Source: an uncultured Solobacterium sp.
GTDB taxonomy: Bacteria; Bacillota_I; Bacilli_A; Erysipelotrichales; Erysipelotrichaceae
DNA length: 17,815 bases
Direction: 5' to 3'
Assembly: GCA_905194705.1 (NCBI GenBank)
Contig: CAJJTI010000026.1
Coordinates: 1-17,815, forward strand
The notes under the pieces are model-generated. The model was given only the letters and a program-made list of their open reading frames with translations. It was not told the origin of the DNA and ran no database searches. How positions within the stretch are numbered: the first letter of the stretch is position 1; every line of letters begins with the position of its first letter. The translations under genes were made by a program, and so were the position numbers. Positions 8,563 to 15,547 of this stretch are shown one piece after another.

Positions 8563-9300
8563 TTAGCCTACTAATTTCTGCCCTTTTGCAGAAAGATATA
8601 TAGCAGCAGCGGCTACACCAACGATAGCTAGACCGATAGTTGTAACGCCCATGTATGCAAATAATACATAACCAATAAACATAAATGGCCAGTATGTCTT
8701 AATATCCATGTAAGATAGTAATAATGCAAATCCGACTGCAGGTAATGCTTTACCTACAACTCTTAGACCATCAGAGATCCAAGCAACTTTATTAGCGAAA
8801 TCAGCTAATACTTGTAATTTGTCACTTAGTAATACACCAACGAATACTGGAATGAAACGAGATAAAATCCAAGGTAATGTTCCTAGTAATGTCCATCTTT
8901 CGAAAGAAGGAATATTGTTTGCTGCTAAAGCACTGTCAGCTTTGTGCTGGAATACTGTAGTAGTAGAACGACCTAAGATATCCATCTGAGTCATTAATAA
9001 GCCAAGAAGTGTAGCCATTGTTAGACCATATTCATAACTTCCTGCTTGTTTACCAGCGATAACGCCGAAGATTGATCCAGTGATGTAGTCAGGAACTGTA
9101 GCACCACCGAATGTGTAGAAACCGATACTCATAAGTAAGCAAGCTGCACCAACTTGGAAACCTAGAGCTACGTCTCCTACTAATAGACCTGTAACTAATC
9201 CACTGTAAAGTGCATTACGGAAATCAAGGCCAGATAAAGCAATAACCATTCCGACACCGTTCCACAGACCTAGTAAAACTGCTAATAATACTGTGTTCAT
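8563..9300 (-). CDS. PTS mannose-family EIIC membrane component
   Basis: 245 aa, hydrophobic along most of its length; the IIC subunit that forms the sugar-binding transport pore with IID. Supporting segments are the N-terminal AVLLGLWNGVGMVIAL, the LVTGLLVGDVALGFQVGAACLLM-like stretch from about residue 35, and GSIFGVIAG; all are usual in ManY-type proteins. It is the first gene of the operon, with a good ribosome site GGGAGG 10 nt before the ATG. It lies just downstream of two candidate promoters and a perfect cre box, so the whole transporter is expected to be repressed by CcpA when preferred sugars are present. The transported sugar is inferred from murQ and nagA to be GlcNAc, MurNAc or a small muropeptide sugar. 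Confidence 0.95.
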   Translation of the reverse strand: MNTVLLAVLLGLWNGVGMVIALSGLDFRNALYSGLVTGLLVGDVALGFQVGAACLLMSIGFYTFGGATVPDYITGSIFGVIAGKQAGSYEYGLTMATLLGLLMTQMDILGRSTTTVFQHKADSALAANNIPSFERWTLLGTLPWILSRFIPVFVGVLLSDKLQVLADFANKVAWISDGLRVVGKALPAVGFALLLSYMDIKTYWPFMFIGYVLFAYMGVTTIGLAIVGVAAAAIYLSAKGQKLVG

Positions 9301-9325
9301 TATATTTGAACCTCCCTTTTCTTAT

Positions 9326-9355
9326 ATGATAACGCTTACATGTAAACTGTGTCAA
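9326..9355 (-). promoter_or_regulatory. Proximal promoter of the PTS-murQ operon
   Basis: On the minus strand, TTGACA (-35, 9350-9355, perfect consensus), an 18-nt spacer and TATCAT (-10, 9326-9331). The leader would be only about 20 nt and still hold the GGGAGG ribosome site. The cre box lies across the -10. Confidence 0.65.
9327..9340. promoter_or_regulatory. CcpA cre box
   Basis: TGATAACGCTTACA matches the degenerate cre consensus TGWNANCGNTNWCA at every defined position, on both strands. It overlaps the -10 and spacer of the proximal IIC promoter, a position where bound CcpA would block RNA polymerase. This predicts carbon catabolite repression of the PTS-murQ operon. Confidence 0.85.
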
Positions 9356-9420
9356 ATTATGTGATGTTACAAAATCGCAAATTTGTCACATTTTTTATAA
9401 ACGTACCCATCAATGAATTT

Positions 9421-9429
9421 ATTATATCA
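9421..9429 (-). promoter_or_regulatory. Candidate distal promoter (extended -10) of the PTS operon
   Basis: TGATATAAT on the minus strand is a perfect extended -10, but the -35 region (ATTTCC) is poor. A perfect 12-bp palindrome, CATGCTAGCATG (9428-9439), abuts it and could be an operator. The leader to IIC would be about 113 nt. Confidence 0.4.
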
Positions 9430-9450
9430 TGCTAGCATGGCTTGGAAATA

Positions 9451-9472
9451 TTTGTGAATCAAAATTCACAAA
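9451..9472. repeat. Perfect inverted repeat at the end of the nagA operon
   Basis: Arms TTTGTGAAT and ATTCACAAA, nine bases each, are separated by CAAA. It lies just after the stop of the ceramidase-like gene and upstream of the PTS promoters. A further half-site ATTCAC is at 9475-9480. With two G/C per arm and no T-run it is a weak terminator; an operator is equally possible. Confidence 0.5.
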
Positions 9473-9476
9473 AAAT

Positions 9477-10640
9477 TCACTTTCCTAATTTTTCCAACAA
9501 TTTATAAAATCTAATCTTTGTTTCTTCAGTTGTTGTATCCGTAAACATCTCATAAGTTATACCCTTAAAGCCAATATCCACAATGTATGGAGAATAGCCA
9601 TTTGAATAACAGATAAGTACTGATTTATCTAGATTTAAAGCATTTATATAAGAGCTAAATGTTTCTTTTGGATTAAAGATAAATTGATAAGTACCAAGTG
9701 TTAACTTGGAAAGCATAATCTCTTGATCAAGCGCTTTTTTACTTGCAATATATCTTTCTCTCATCTTTTGACCAATTTCTATTGTCTCTTTTTCTCTATC
9801 CGTCAAATTATCAGGTAAATGAGAAATATCAATCGGTTTCATTTCATGCTCTAAAGAAAATATATGTTTTTCATATTTAATATTTTCTATTTCACATTTA
9901 TTTGGCTCTCTAGCTAATAATTCTTCTACTTTATTTGCAAGTTTTGTACCCAAATCTTCTACTGAACTATAGTCTTGTGTCTTTCTAGTAAAACGAGAAG
10001 AAATATCACCTGCTGCACCTTGATAGAAAGTAAAGAATTCATCAGGATATTTTTCTTTCAACTGTTTAAGCATAAATCCTGGATATTCACTTGAAAAATA
10101 TGGCGTATCCCCACTCAGAATTGTAGGATGACAATTGTAAACAACTAAAGCACCAAGTCTTTTTTCTTTATCAAAAATAGAGAAAACATCTAAATAAATA
10201 TTTGGTGTTTCATGATTTGATATACGGCTTTTACCCACTTCATCAAAAAAGACATGTTCACGAGAAATAAATAATCTTGTCTCTCTAAAAATAAAGTTTT
10301 TCAAAACACTCATTAAATCTTTATATAGTTGTTTAAAATATGTTTTATCTTTTGCATCTGGTGCAAAATGTGTATGTGTACAACTTATAACAACTTCAAT
10401 TGGCTGATCAGTCAGTTTACGATAATCTTCCATTAATTTATTTTGAAGAAGTAAACCTTCTGATACCCCAAGATTATCTAATGAGCATAGATATATTTCT
10501 TTTTTACTGTCTTTTAATCCAAGAATTCTTGCATGTAAATCATCATGTACTTCTGATACAGGATCTACCTGTTGAATAAAACCTGCTTGTTTTACTGGTT
10601 TTAAAGGGTTAATACATATTTCTTGATATCCAATTTTCAT
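9477..10640 (-). CDS. Short neutral-ceramidase-like hydrolase
   Basis: 387 aa from the chosen ATG. It resembles the N-terminal catalytic domain of neutral/alkaline ceramidases (PF04734-like), zinc amidases that hydrolyse N-acyl bonds. Visible landmarks are VHDDLHARIL, CTHTHFAPD (metal-site histidines), CHPTILSG followed by SSEYPG, and QGAAGDISSR, in the family order. No signal peptide and no C-terminal domain are seen, so it is a compact cytoplasmic form. In-frame GTG at 10667 could extend it by nine residues, but ATG at 10640 has an AAAAGGA ribosome site 8 nt upstream. It is third in an operon after a SIS gene and nagA, so an amidase acting on an amino-sugar or peptidoglycan derivative is the best guess; ceramide itself is unlikely. 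Confidence 0.75.
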   Translation of the reverse strand: MKIGYQEICINPLKPVKQAGFIQQVDPVSEVHDDLHARILGLKDSKKEIYLCSLDNLGVSEGLLLQNKLMEDYRKLTDQPIEVVISCTHTHFAPDAKDKTYFKQLYKDLMSVLKNFIFRETRLFISREHVFFDEVGKSRISNHETPNIYLDVFSIFDKEKRLGALVVYNCHPTILSGDTPYFSSEYPGFMLKQLKEKYPDEFFTFYQGAAGDISSRFTRKTQDYSSVEDLGTKLANKVEELLAREPNKCEIENIKYEKHIFSLEHEMKPIDISHLPDNLTDREKETIEIGQKMRERYIASKKALDQEIMLSKLTLGTYQFIFNPKETFSSYINALNLDKSVLICYSNGYSPYIVDIGFKGITYEMFTDTTTEETKIRFYKLLEKLGK

Positions 10641-10643
10641 AAA

Positions 10644-10680
10644 ATTAGTCCTTTTCGTTAATGACACAAAAAGGACTAAT
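10644..10680 (-). promoter_or_regulatory. Hairpin sequestering a ribosome binding site
   Basis: Perfect 12-bp arms (10644-10655 and 10669-10680) with a 13-nt loop fill the gap between the nagA stop (10686) and the next ATG (10638-10640). On the minus-strand RNA the 3' arm is AAAAGGACUAAU, which contains the ribosome site of the ceramidase-like gene. Only four U residues follow, so it is a poor terminator; control of translation or RNA stability is more likely. Confidence 0.65.
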
Positions 10681-10685
10681 AAGAA

Positions 10686-11822
10686 TTACCAATTATAAAT
10701 TTTATTGTCTTTTAGTGTCGTTAACACTTTGTAGTTATCATCTATCACTATAATATCAGCATCATTGCCTCTTAGCAACTGTCCTTTTGAATCTTCAATG
10801 CCTAAGAAAGTTGCCGGGTTTTTCGTAGCCGCATTAATTACAATTTGTTCATCAACACCTGCTATTTCAATTAGTTTTTTCACTTCATCAATAAGCTTGT
10901 TAGAGCTTCCTGCAAGTCTTCCATCAGGTAAATAAGCACAACCATCTTCTTTTACTTCTACTGTTGATAACCCTTTTTCATATTTACCAACTGGTAACCC
11001 TTTAACTTGAACAGAGTCAGTAATCAAAAGAAGTTTATCTTTACCTTTTGCTCTAGCAAGAATTTTAGCTGGCACAAAGTGAACGTGTACGCCATCACCA
11101 ATTAATTCTGCATACATATTATCTAGAGAAAGCGCAGCACCTACTACACCTGGTTCTCTATGATGCAAGCCTCGCATACCGTTATATGTATGGGTAAAAC
11201 TTGTTGCTCCATCTAAAGAAGCCTCTAAACATTCATCGTAGCTAGCCCCAGTATGACCGATTGCTACTTTGATATTGTTTTCTTTACACCACTTTATTGT
11301 CTGATGTTCATCATCCATTTCCGGAGCAATCGCAACATAATTAATTTTACCTCTAGCTAAAGTCTGCCATTTTGTCATCACTTCGACTGTCGGTTTAACT
11401 AGCTGGCTGATTTCTTGAGCACCTCTAAATTCAGCAGAAATAAGTGGTCCTTCCACATGGATTCCTAATATCTCTGCCCCATCTGTTCCTTCGTCCATAA
11501 TATCCGCAAGAATACCAAATGAGCGGTCTAAATCTTCCATAGCTGCAGTAGATGTTGTTGCTTCAAAAGAAGTACAGCCTTCCTGTAACAAGTCATGAGC
11601 CCATAACTTCATGCCTTCTTTTGTTACTTCATTACAAGTCATACCATGATATCCATGACAATGTACATCAATTAAACCTGGTAGAATACGATTATTTCCA
11701 TAATCTATAGCACCTTCTCTAGAACCATGTGGATAAATGCCTGTAATCTTTCCATCTTGGATTTCGATAGCTGCCTTTTTAAATGATTCATCAATCCAAA
11801 CACGTGTACTTTGAATAATCAT
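10686..11822 (-). CDS. nagA: N-acetylglucosamine-6-phosphate deacetylase
   Basis: 378 aa, full length. It removes acetate from GlcNAc-6-phosphate to give glucosamine-6-phosphate in the cytoplasm, the step after MurQ. Amidohydrolase landmarks are DVHCHG (metal histidines H54 and H56), HVEGP (E124), GHTGA (H190), THTYNGM (H211) and the catalytic aspartate D269 in ITDS. The start is 1 nt after the stop of the SIS gene; the nearest AAGG ribosome site lies about 15 nt back inside that gene, suggesting coupled translation. The next enzyme, glucosamine-6-phosphate deaminase (NagB), is not in the window. A sugar other than GlcNAc-6-P, such as GalNAc-6-P, cannot be excluded. Confidence 0.95.
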   Translation of the reverse strand: MIIQSTRVWIDESFKKAAIEIQDGKITGIYPHGSREGAIDYGNNRILPGLIDVHCHGYHGMTCNEVTKEGMKLWAHDLLQEGCTSFEATTSTAAMEDLDRSFGILADIMDEGTDGAEILGIHVEGPLISAEFRGAQEISQLVKPTVEVMTKWQTLARGKINYVAIAPEMDDEHQTIKWCKENNIKVAIGHTGASYDECLEASLDGATSFTHTYNGMRGLHHREPGVVGAALSLDNMYAELIGDGVHVHFVPAKILARAKGKDKLLLITDSVQVKGLPVGKYEKGLSTVEVKEDGCAYLPDGRLAGSSNKLIDEVKKLIEIAGVDEQIVINAATKNPATFLGIEDSKGQLLRGNDADIIVIDDNYKVLTTLKDNKIYNW

Positions 11823-11823
11823 A

Positions 11824-12546
11824 TTAGAAATGTTTTACCTTTCCTTCATATGCTTTATAAATTGCATCATTATCAAAACCATCAACGTTTTGTGATTGTA
11901 ATACAGGAGCTTTAATTCCTTCAGCATCTAAGATTTTAATTGCTTCTGTAACGATTGTATTTAATAAGAACATAGATGTAATAGAAGAAGCAGGGCCAGT
12001 TTTAATAGAACCAATTGTCATCATACTGTCGCCTGTTGGCCCAGCTGTATCAATTATTGCATCTACACATTCAAATAATCTCTTTCCACTTGGATGTCTT
12101 GATGTTGTATTTTTAGATTGTTCCAAGTTTGTTACAGCAACAGTATAAATACCTTCTTTTTGACATCTCATTGCCATTTCAATAGGTACAGCATTTCTAC
12201 CAGAGTTTGAAGTGATAATCATAATATCACCCTTTTGAATATTGTATTGATCATAGATAATATCAGCTAAGCCACTTAATTTTTCAATGGCACCAGAACG
12301 TTGTGCACCAAAAGCAGTTAATGTATCTGGATCTAACATTGCATCAACGTTTCCAAGTCCTCCAGCTCTAGCAAATAGTTCAATACCTACCATATGAGAA
12401 TGTCCTGTTCCAAAAGTATGGATAACATGACCCGTTTTAATGTTTTCAGCAAATTTAACAGATAAATCTTTAATTAAATCCTTATTTGTTTCATAAGATT
12501 TCTCTAAAACCTCAGTAATTTTGTTCATATACTCAAATTCGTACAT
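11824..12546 (-). CDS. SIS-domain sugar-phosphate binding protein (copy 2)
   Basis: 240 aa, a COG4821/UPF0309-like SIS-fold protein. The glycine-rich loop FGTGHSH (45-51) is intact, followed by the sugar-phosphate loop ITSNSGRN, HPSGKRLFECVD and a conserved C-terminal block. It is a paralog of the 4084-4818 protein, which has lost the GTGHS motif. It starts at an ATG with a strong GGAGGAG ribosome site 6 nt upstream; an inner Met at residue 7 is less likely. It is the first gene of the nagA operon. Family members are often annotated as phosphosugar isomerases or phosphoheptose isomerase-like, but no reaction is assigned; an amino-sugar phosphate substrate is inferred from nagA. Confidence 0.87.
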   Translation of the reverse strand: MYEFEYMNKITEVLEKSYETNKDLIKDLSVKFAENIKTGHVIHTFGTGHSHMVGIELFARAGGLGNVDAMLDPDTLTAFGAQRSGAIEKLSGLADIIYDQYNIQKGDIMIITSNSGRNAVPIEMAMRCQKEGIYTVAVTNLEQSKNTTSRHPSGKRLFECVDAIIDTAGPTGDSMMTIGSIKTGPASSITSMFLLNTIVTEAIKILDAEGIKAPVLQSQNVDGFDNDAIYKAYEGKVKHF

Positions 12547-12593
12547 CGTTTTCTCCTCCTCATTATTTTTTCGAATGTAACTTTGATAATTTA

Positions 12594-12621
12594 AATATAA
12601 ACTGACTTAGCAAAAATGCAA
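12594..12621 (-). promoter_or_regulatory. Putative promoter of the SIS-nagA operon
   Basis: On the minus strand, TTGCAT (12616-12621), a 16-nt spacer and TATATT (12594-12599). The leader would be about 40 nt and ends at the GGAGGAG ribosome site. No perfect cre box is present. Confidence 0.4.
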
Positions 12622-12647
12622 CCGCTATATTTTTGTATTACTTGTTG

Positions 12648-12653
12648 TATAAT
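12648..12653 (+). promoter_or_regulatory. Putative -10 for the small membrane protein pair
   Basis: Perfect TATAAT with no convincing -35 at the usual distance. It would give a leader of roughly 23 nt carrying GAGGGAG. It is divergent from the SIS-nagA promoter in a 136-bp gap. Confidence 0.4.
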
Positions 12654-12682
12654 ATTAAAAACTAGAGGGAGTAATTTAATTT

Positions 12683-13213
12683 ATGAGTATGTTAACAATT
12701 GGTATTTGCCTTGCTGCAAGTATTGGAATAATTTTATTCACTGCAAAGCAAAGACTAGACTACAATAAGCAATTATCTGCTTATATCGAATCCACAAAGA
12801 ATCATCAAAAAGTATCTTTCACAAAAGAACCAGTTATCTTAATGAGCATTATGCTTGTCGTTGCAATTGGTGTACTAATTTATGGTATATCTAGTGATCC
12901 TGAATATTTCTGGATTGGTCTATTATTAACAATTATGACTGGTACAGAATTTGCTACATTACCTATTAGATTCGTTTTATATTATGACGATAACAGTTTC
13001 TTAGGAGAAAAAGGAAAAGTCTTATATCGTAATGTAAAAGGATATGAATTCCGTAAATTCTTACCAAAAAGAGGTGCTGTAACAATTAAACTTTATAATG
13101 GTGAAGATATTGTTGTTTCTTATAAAGTTTATGAATTTATCGAACAACAAATTCAGTTAGCAAAAGAAAGAAAAAAGGAATTGAAAGAGAGCCGTAAGAA
13201 GCATGCAGCTTAA
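12683..13213 (+). CDS. Hypothetical small membrane protein
   Basis: 176 aa, family not recognised. Hydrophobic segments are at about residues 3-20, 50-68 and 74-95, followed by a charged cytoplasmic-looking domain (about 98-176) with a beta-rich stretch and a very basic, lysine-rich tail (KERKKELKESRKK). The ribosome site GAGGGAG lies about 11 nt before the ATG, rather far; a second Met at residue 3 is possible. Its last 11 nt overlap the start of the next gene, which is also a small membrane protein, so the two probably act together. Transcription diverges from the SIS-nagA operon, but nothing in the sequence ties it to amino-sugar metabolism. Confidence 0.8.
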   Translation: MSMLTIGICLAASIGIILFTAKQRLDYNKQLSAYIESTKNHQKVSFTKEPVILMSIMLVVAIGVLIYGISSDPEYFWIGLLLTIMTGTEFATLPIRFVLYYDDNSFLGEKGKVLYRNVKGYEFRKFLPKRGAVTIKLYNGEDIVVSYKVYEFIEQQIQLAKERKKELKESRKKHAA

Positions 13214-13820
13214 ACTATACCGCTATTTAACATGGGGCTCACTAATCATGGCAGTTATACTACTAGGTGGCGCAGGCTATTTAATAGTAAATCGTAATAC
13301 TTTTGCAAATTTCACTACTGCCATTGTCATCTATGTACTTGTTGCCTTTGTTATCTCAATGATTTATAAGTTTTTAGAAAATAACATTGATAAAATTTTA
13401 TTACAGAAGAAAGTCTTCAAAGGTGATATTGTACTAGCCAACATTAAAAGCAGTAAATATATCACTGCATTTAGAGACAGTGGTTTTAGAACATATTTAT
13501 TAATGCAGTTAGAAGTTACTTATTATGATGAAAATATGCAACCACACCCTGCAACAATCATTGAAAGAATGAATAAAGATTGTGTAAGTATACCTTGTGG
13601 CAGTATTTACATGACATACGATGCTAAAAAGCCAGACAATGGTATGGTGATACCTAACTTCTTGATATCAAGAACACCTGAATTAATGCCTGTTATCGAA
13701 AAATATGAAGCAGCAAAATCCATTAATATCAAATACCTAGATGTACATTATGATAATGGTATCGTCATTCAAACAATGAAAGAAGCATTAAAACAAGAAG
13801 AAAATCGTAAAAAGCAATAA
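13203..13820 (+). CDS. Hypothetical membrane protein with a beta-rich cytoplasmic domain
   Basis: 205 aa. Two hydrophobic segments, at about residues 9-29 and 37-56, precede a soluble domain of about 130 residues with alternating hydrophobic beta strands (IVLANIKSSKYI, YLLMQLEVTYYD, SIYMTYDAKKP). This layout recalls DUF3592-type proteins (two helices plus a small beta domain ending in a YDP-like turn), but the match is weak and by eye. The tail is lysine-rich (EENRKKQ). It overlaps the upstream gene by 11 nt in another frame, and its ribosome site must lie within that gene (AAGAGAGCC region), so coupling is expected. A bidirectional terminator follows immediately. Confidence 0.8.
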   Translation: MQLKLYRYLTWGSLIMAVILLGGAGYLIVNRNTFANFTTAIVIYVLVAFVISMIYKFLENNIDKILLQKKVFKGDIVLANIKSSKYITAFRDSGFRTYLLMQLEVTYYDENMQPHPATIIERMNKDCVSIPCGSIYMTYDAKKPDNGMVIPNFLISRTPELMPVIEKYEAAKSINIKYLDVHYDNGIVIQTMKEALKQEENRKKQ

Positions 13821-13857
13821 AAAATGAAGCAGAGGCTCTTATAAACTTCTGCTTTTC
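13821..13857. terminator. Bidirectional terminator
   Basis: Arms AAGCAGA (13827-13833) and TCTGCTT (13848-13854), with T-rich sequence beyond the hairpin in both directions (TTTTCGTTTTC on the plus strand, CATTTTTTATT on the minus strand). It serves the plus-strand membrane protein pair and the convergent MATE gene. Confidence 0.7.
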
Positions 13858-13867
13858 GTTTTCTCAT

Positions 13868-15229
13868 TTAATTTTCACGCATCGCCAAACGCCATTGCAA
13901 TATATGATTTAAACTTCTTTTAACAACAATAAAAGACACAATAGGTGCAACTATATCAGAAATACTTTCAGCTGCAAATGTCATCTCTGCCCCATAAAAA
14001 TATGGTAATAGGAACAAGGCCACAAAGTATACTGCTTTTCTAAAGAAAGATAGTGGTAATGATATTCTTACCTGCCCTAAAGCCGTCATACCATCTACAA
14101 ATGCATATTGCATACCTAATGGAATAATAAATAGAGTCATTAGATGCAAGGCTTGTGTTGCAACTTTTAATACAGAGGCATCAGTACTGAACAAATAGAT
14201 AAAGTATTTTCCACAAAACCATGAAACAATAAACATAAATGTACAGTAACTGATACAAGCTAATGTAATGTAAAGTAAAGCTTCTTTAACTCTATCGGTT
14301 AAATATGCACCATAGTTATAACTTAAGATACATTGTGTTCCACCACTGATTCCACCAAGAGGCATAGTAACAATTAACATAAATGACTGTACGATTGTAT
14401 TTGCCGTAATTAATATATCACCCATTTCTTTTCCACCATATCTTTGCAGGATGGCATTCATTGAAATAATCATGACATTATCAAAGGCAATAATAACAAA
14501 TTGTGTAAATCCAATCTTTAAGATATGTAGACAAGTTTGCAAATCGACTTTCACAAGTTCTAAACGTACCGTTAATATGTGACTCTTTAATACACATAAT
14601 ACAAATATCGCTGAAACAAGTTGTGATATTACTGTTGCAATAGCTGCTCCAGCCACCGATAAATTTAAAACATACATAAATATTGGATCTAAGGCAATAT
14701 TTGTAACAGCACCAATTAGTACAGAAATCATACCTATTTTTGCATACCCTTGACAGTTGATGAAGTTATTCATTCCTACTGCTAGTAGTGCAAATGGTGT
14801 ACCAAGTAAATATATTTCAAAATAAGCTAATGCATATGGGATTGTTGAAACACTAGCTCCAAATAGATATAACATCTTTTCTCTAAATGGATATATTGCA
14901 CATACTACAGCTATCGAAACAAAAAGCATCATCAAAAATGCATTACCGATAATTTTCATCGCTTTTTCGTTATTTTTTTCTCCCATCGCAATACTTGCAA
15001 GTGGTGCTCCCCCTACACCAATTAATGAAGCAAATGCGCCTATCATTGTAACTACCGGTCCACATATTCCTACCCCAGCTAAACTTAATGCACCAATACC
15101 AGGTAAATGTCCAATATACATTCTATCGACAATGCTATATAGTACATTTACAAACTGTGCAATCATGCTTGGTATCGCAATGGATATAACTAACTTTTTA
15201 ATCTCATCTCTTCCTAAATCATTTTTCAT
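13868..15229 (-). CDS. MATE family efflux transporter
   Basis: 453 aa, the usual length for a twelve-helix multidrug and toxic-compound extrusion transporter that exports cations or drugs in exchange for Na+ or H+. The N-terminal VNVLYSIVDRMYIG (27-40) is a strong family signature. The two halves of about 220 residues and the segment GGISGGTQCILSYNYGA in the second half are also typical. Its ribosome site is poor (the region upstream of the ATG is T- and A-rich, with only AGAAT), so translation may be weak. It stands alone, convergent with the preceding membrane pair and divergent from the DUF1538 operon. The substrate is unknown, and a link to the neighbours is not evident. Confidence 0.93.
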   Translation of the reverse strand: MKNDLGRDEIKKLVISIAIPSMIAQFVNVLYSIVDRMYIGHLPGIGALSLAGVGICGPVVTMIGAFASLIGVGGAPLASIAMGEKNNEKAMKIIGNAFLMMLFVSIAVVCAIYPFREKMLYLFGASVSTIPYALAYFEIYLLGTPFALLAVGMNNFINCQGYAKIGMISVLIGAVTNIALDPIFMYVLNLSVAGAAIATVISQLVSAIFVLCVLKSHILTVRLELVKVDLQTCLHILKIGFTQFVIIAFDNVMIISMNAILQRYGGKEMGDILITANTIVQSFMLIVTMPLGGISGGTQCILSYNYGAYLTDRVKEALLYITLACISYCTFMFIVSWFCGKYFIYLFSTDASVLKVATQALHLMTLFIIPLGMQYAFVDGMTALGQVRISLPLSFFRKAVYFVALFLLPYFYGAEMTFAAESISDIVAPIVSFIVVKRSLNHILQWRLAMREN

Positions 15230-15271
15230 ACAAGATAAAATTCTAAAGATGTTTTTTATTTTTTCAACCCA

Positions 15272-15280
15272 TTTATACCA
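15272..15280 (-). promoter_or_regulatory. Putative extended -10 of the MATE gene
   Basis: TGGTATAAA on the minus strand, an extended -10 with no good -35 at 17 nt. It lies about 45 nt upstream of the MATE start codon. Confidence 0.4.
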
Positions 15281-15319
15281 AAAGAAAAAATATACAATTT
15301 CCCTAATTTATGTATTTAT

Positions 15320-15348
15320 TTGTTAATTAAAATTTGTAAAAATATATT
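15320..15348 (+). promoter_or_regulatory. Putative promoter of the DUF1538-PII operon
   Basis: TTGTTA (15320-15325), a 17-nt spacer and TATATT (15343-15348). It would give a leader of about 190 nt. The 318-bp gap between the MATE and DUF1538 genes (15230-15547) holds this promoter and the MATE promoter; otherwise it is AT-rich with no recognisable riboswitch or gene. Confidence 0.45.
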
Positions 15349-15547
15349 CGGGAAACTTCACAAGCAATTCTTAGCTTAAATTTGGACACAAGCGTTCATT
15401 TTCTCATTTATATTTTTTAAATTTTAGTTGTTTCATTTTTCGTCATCATCATTCAAATTATTGCAATATCACAAATAAAACCTATGCAAAATGCGTTCGA
15501 TTTTGAGAAACACTAAAAATAACTCTTTGATGAAAGGAGGAATAATT

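Noticed and set aside
10641..10667. GTG start extending the ceramidase-like protein by nine residues
   Set aside because: It lies inside the hairpin loop with no ribosome site, whereas the ATG at 10640 has AAAAGGA at the right distance.
12617..12630. Cre-like sequence TGCAACCGCTATAT upstream of the SIS-nagA operon
   Set aside because: It has three mismatches at defined cre positions, including both terminal bases, so it is not better than chance in this AT-rich gap.
15388..15404. Possible cre around AAGCGTTCA in the DUF1538 leader
   Set aside because: Only the central CG core fits; five defined positions disagree.
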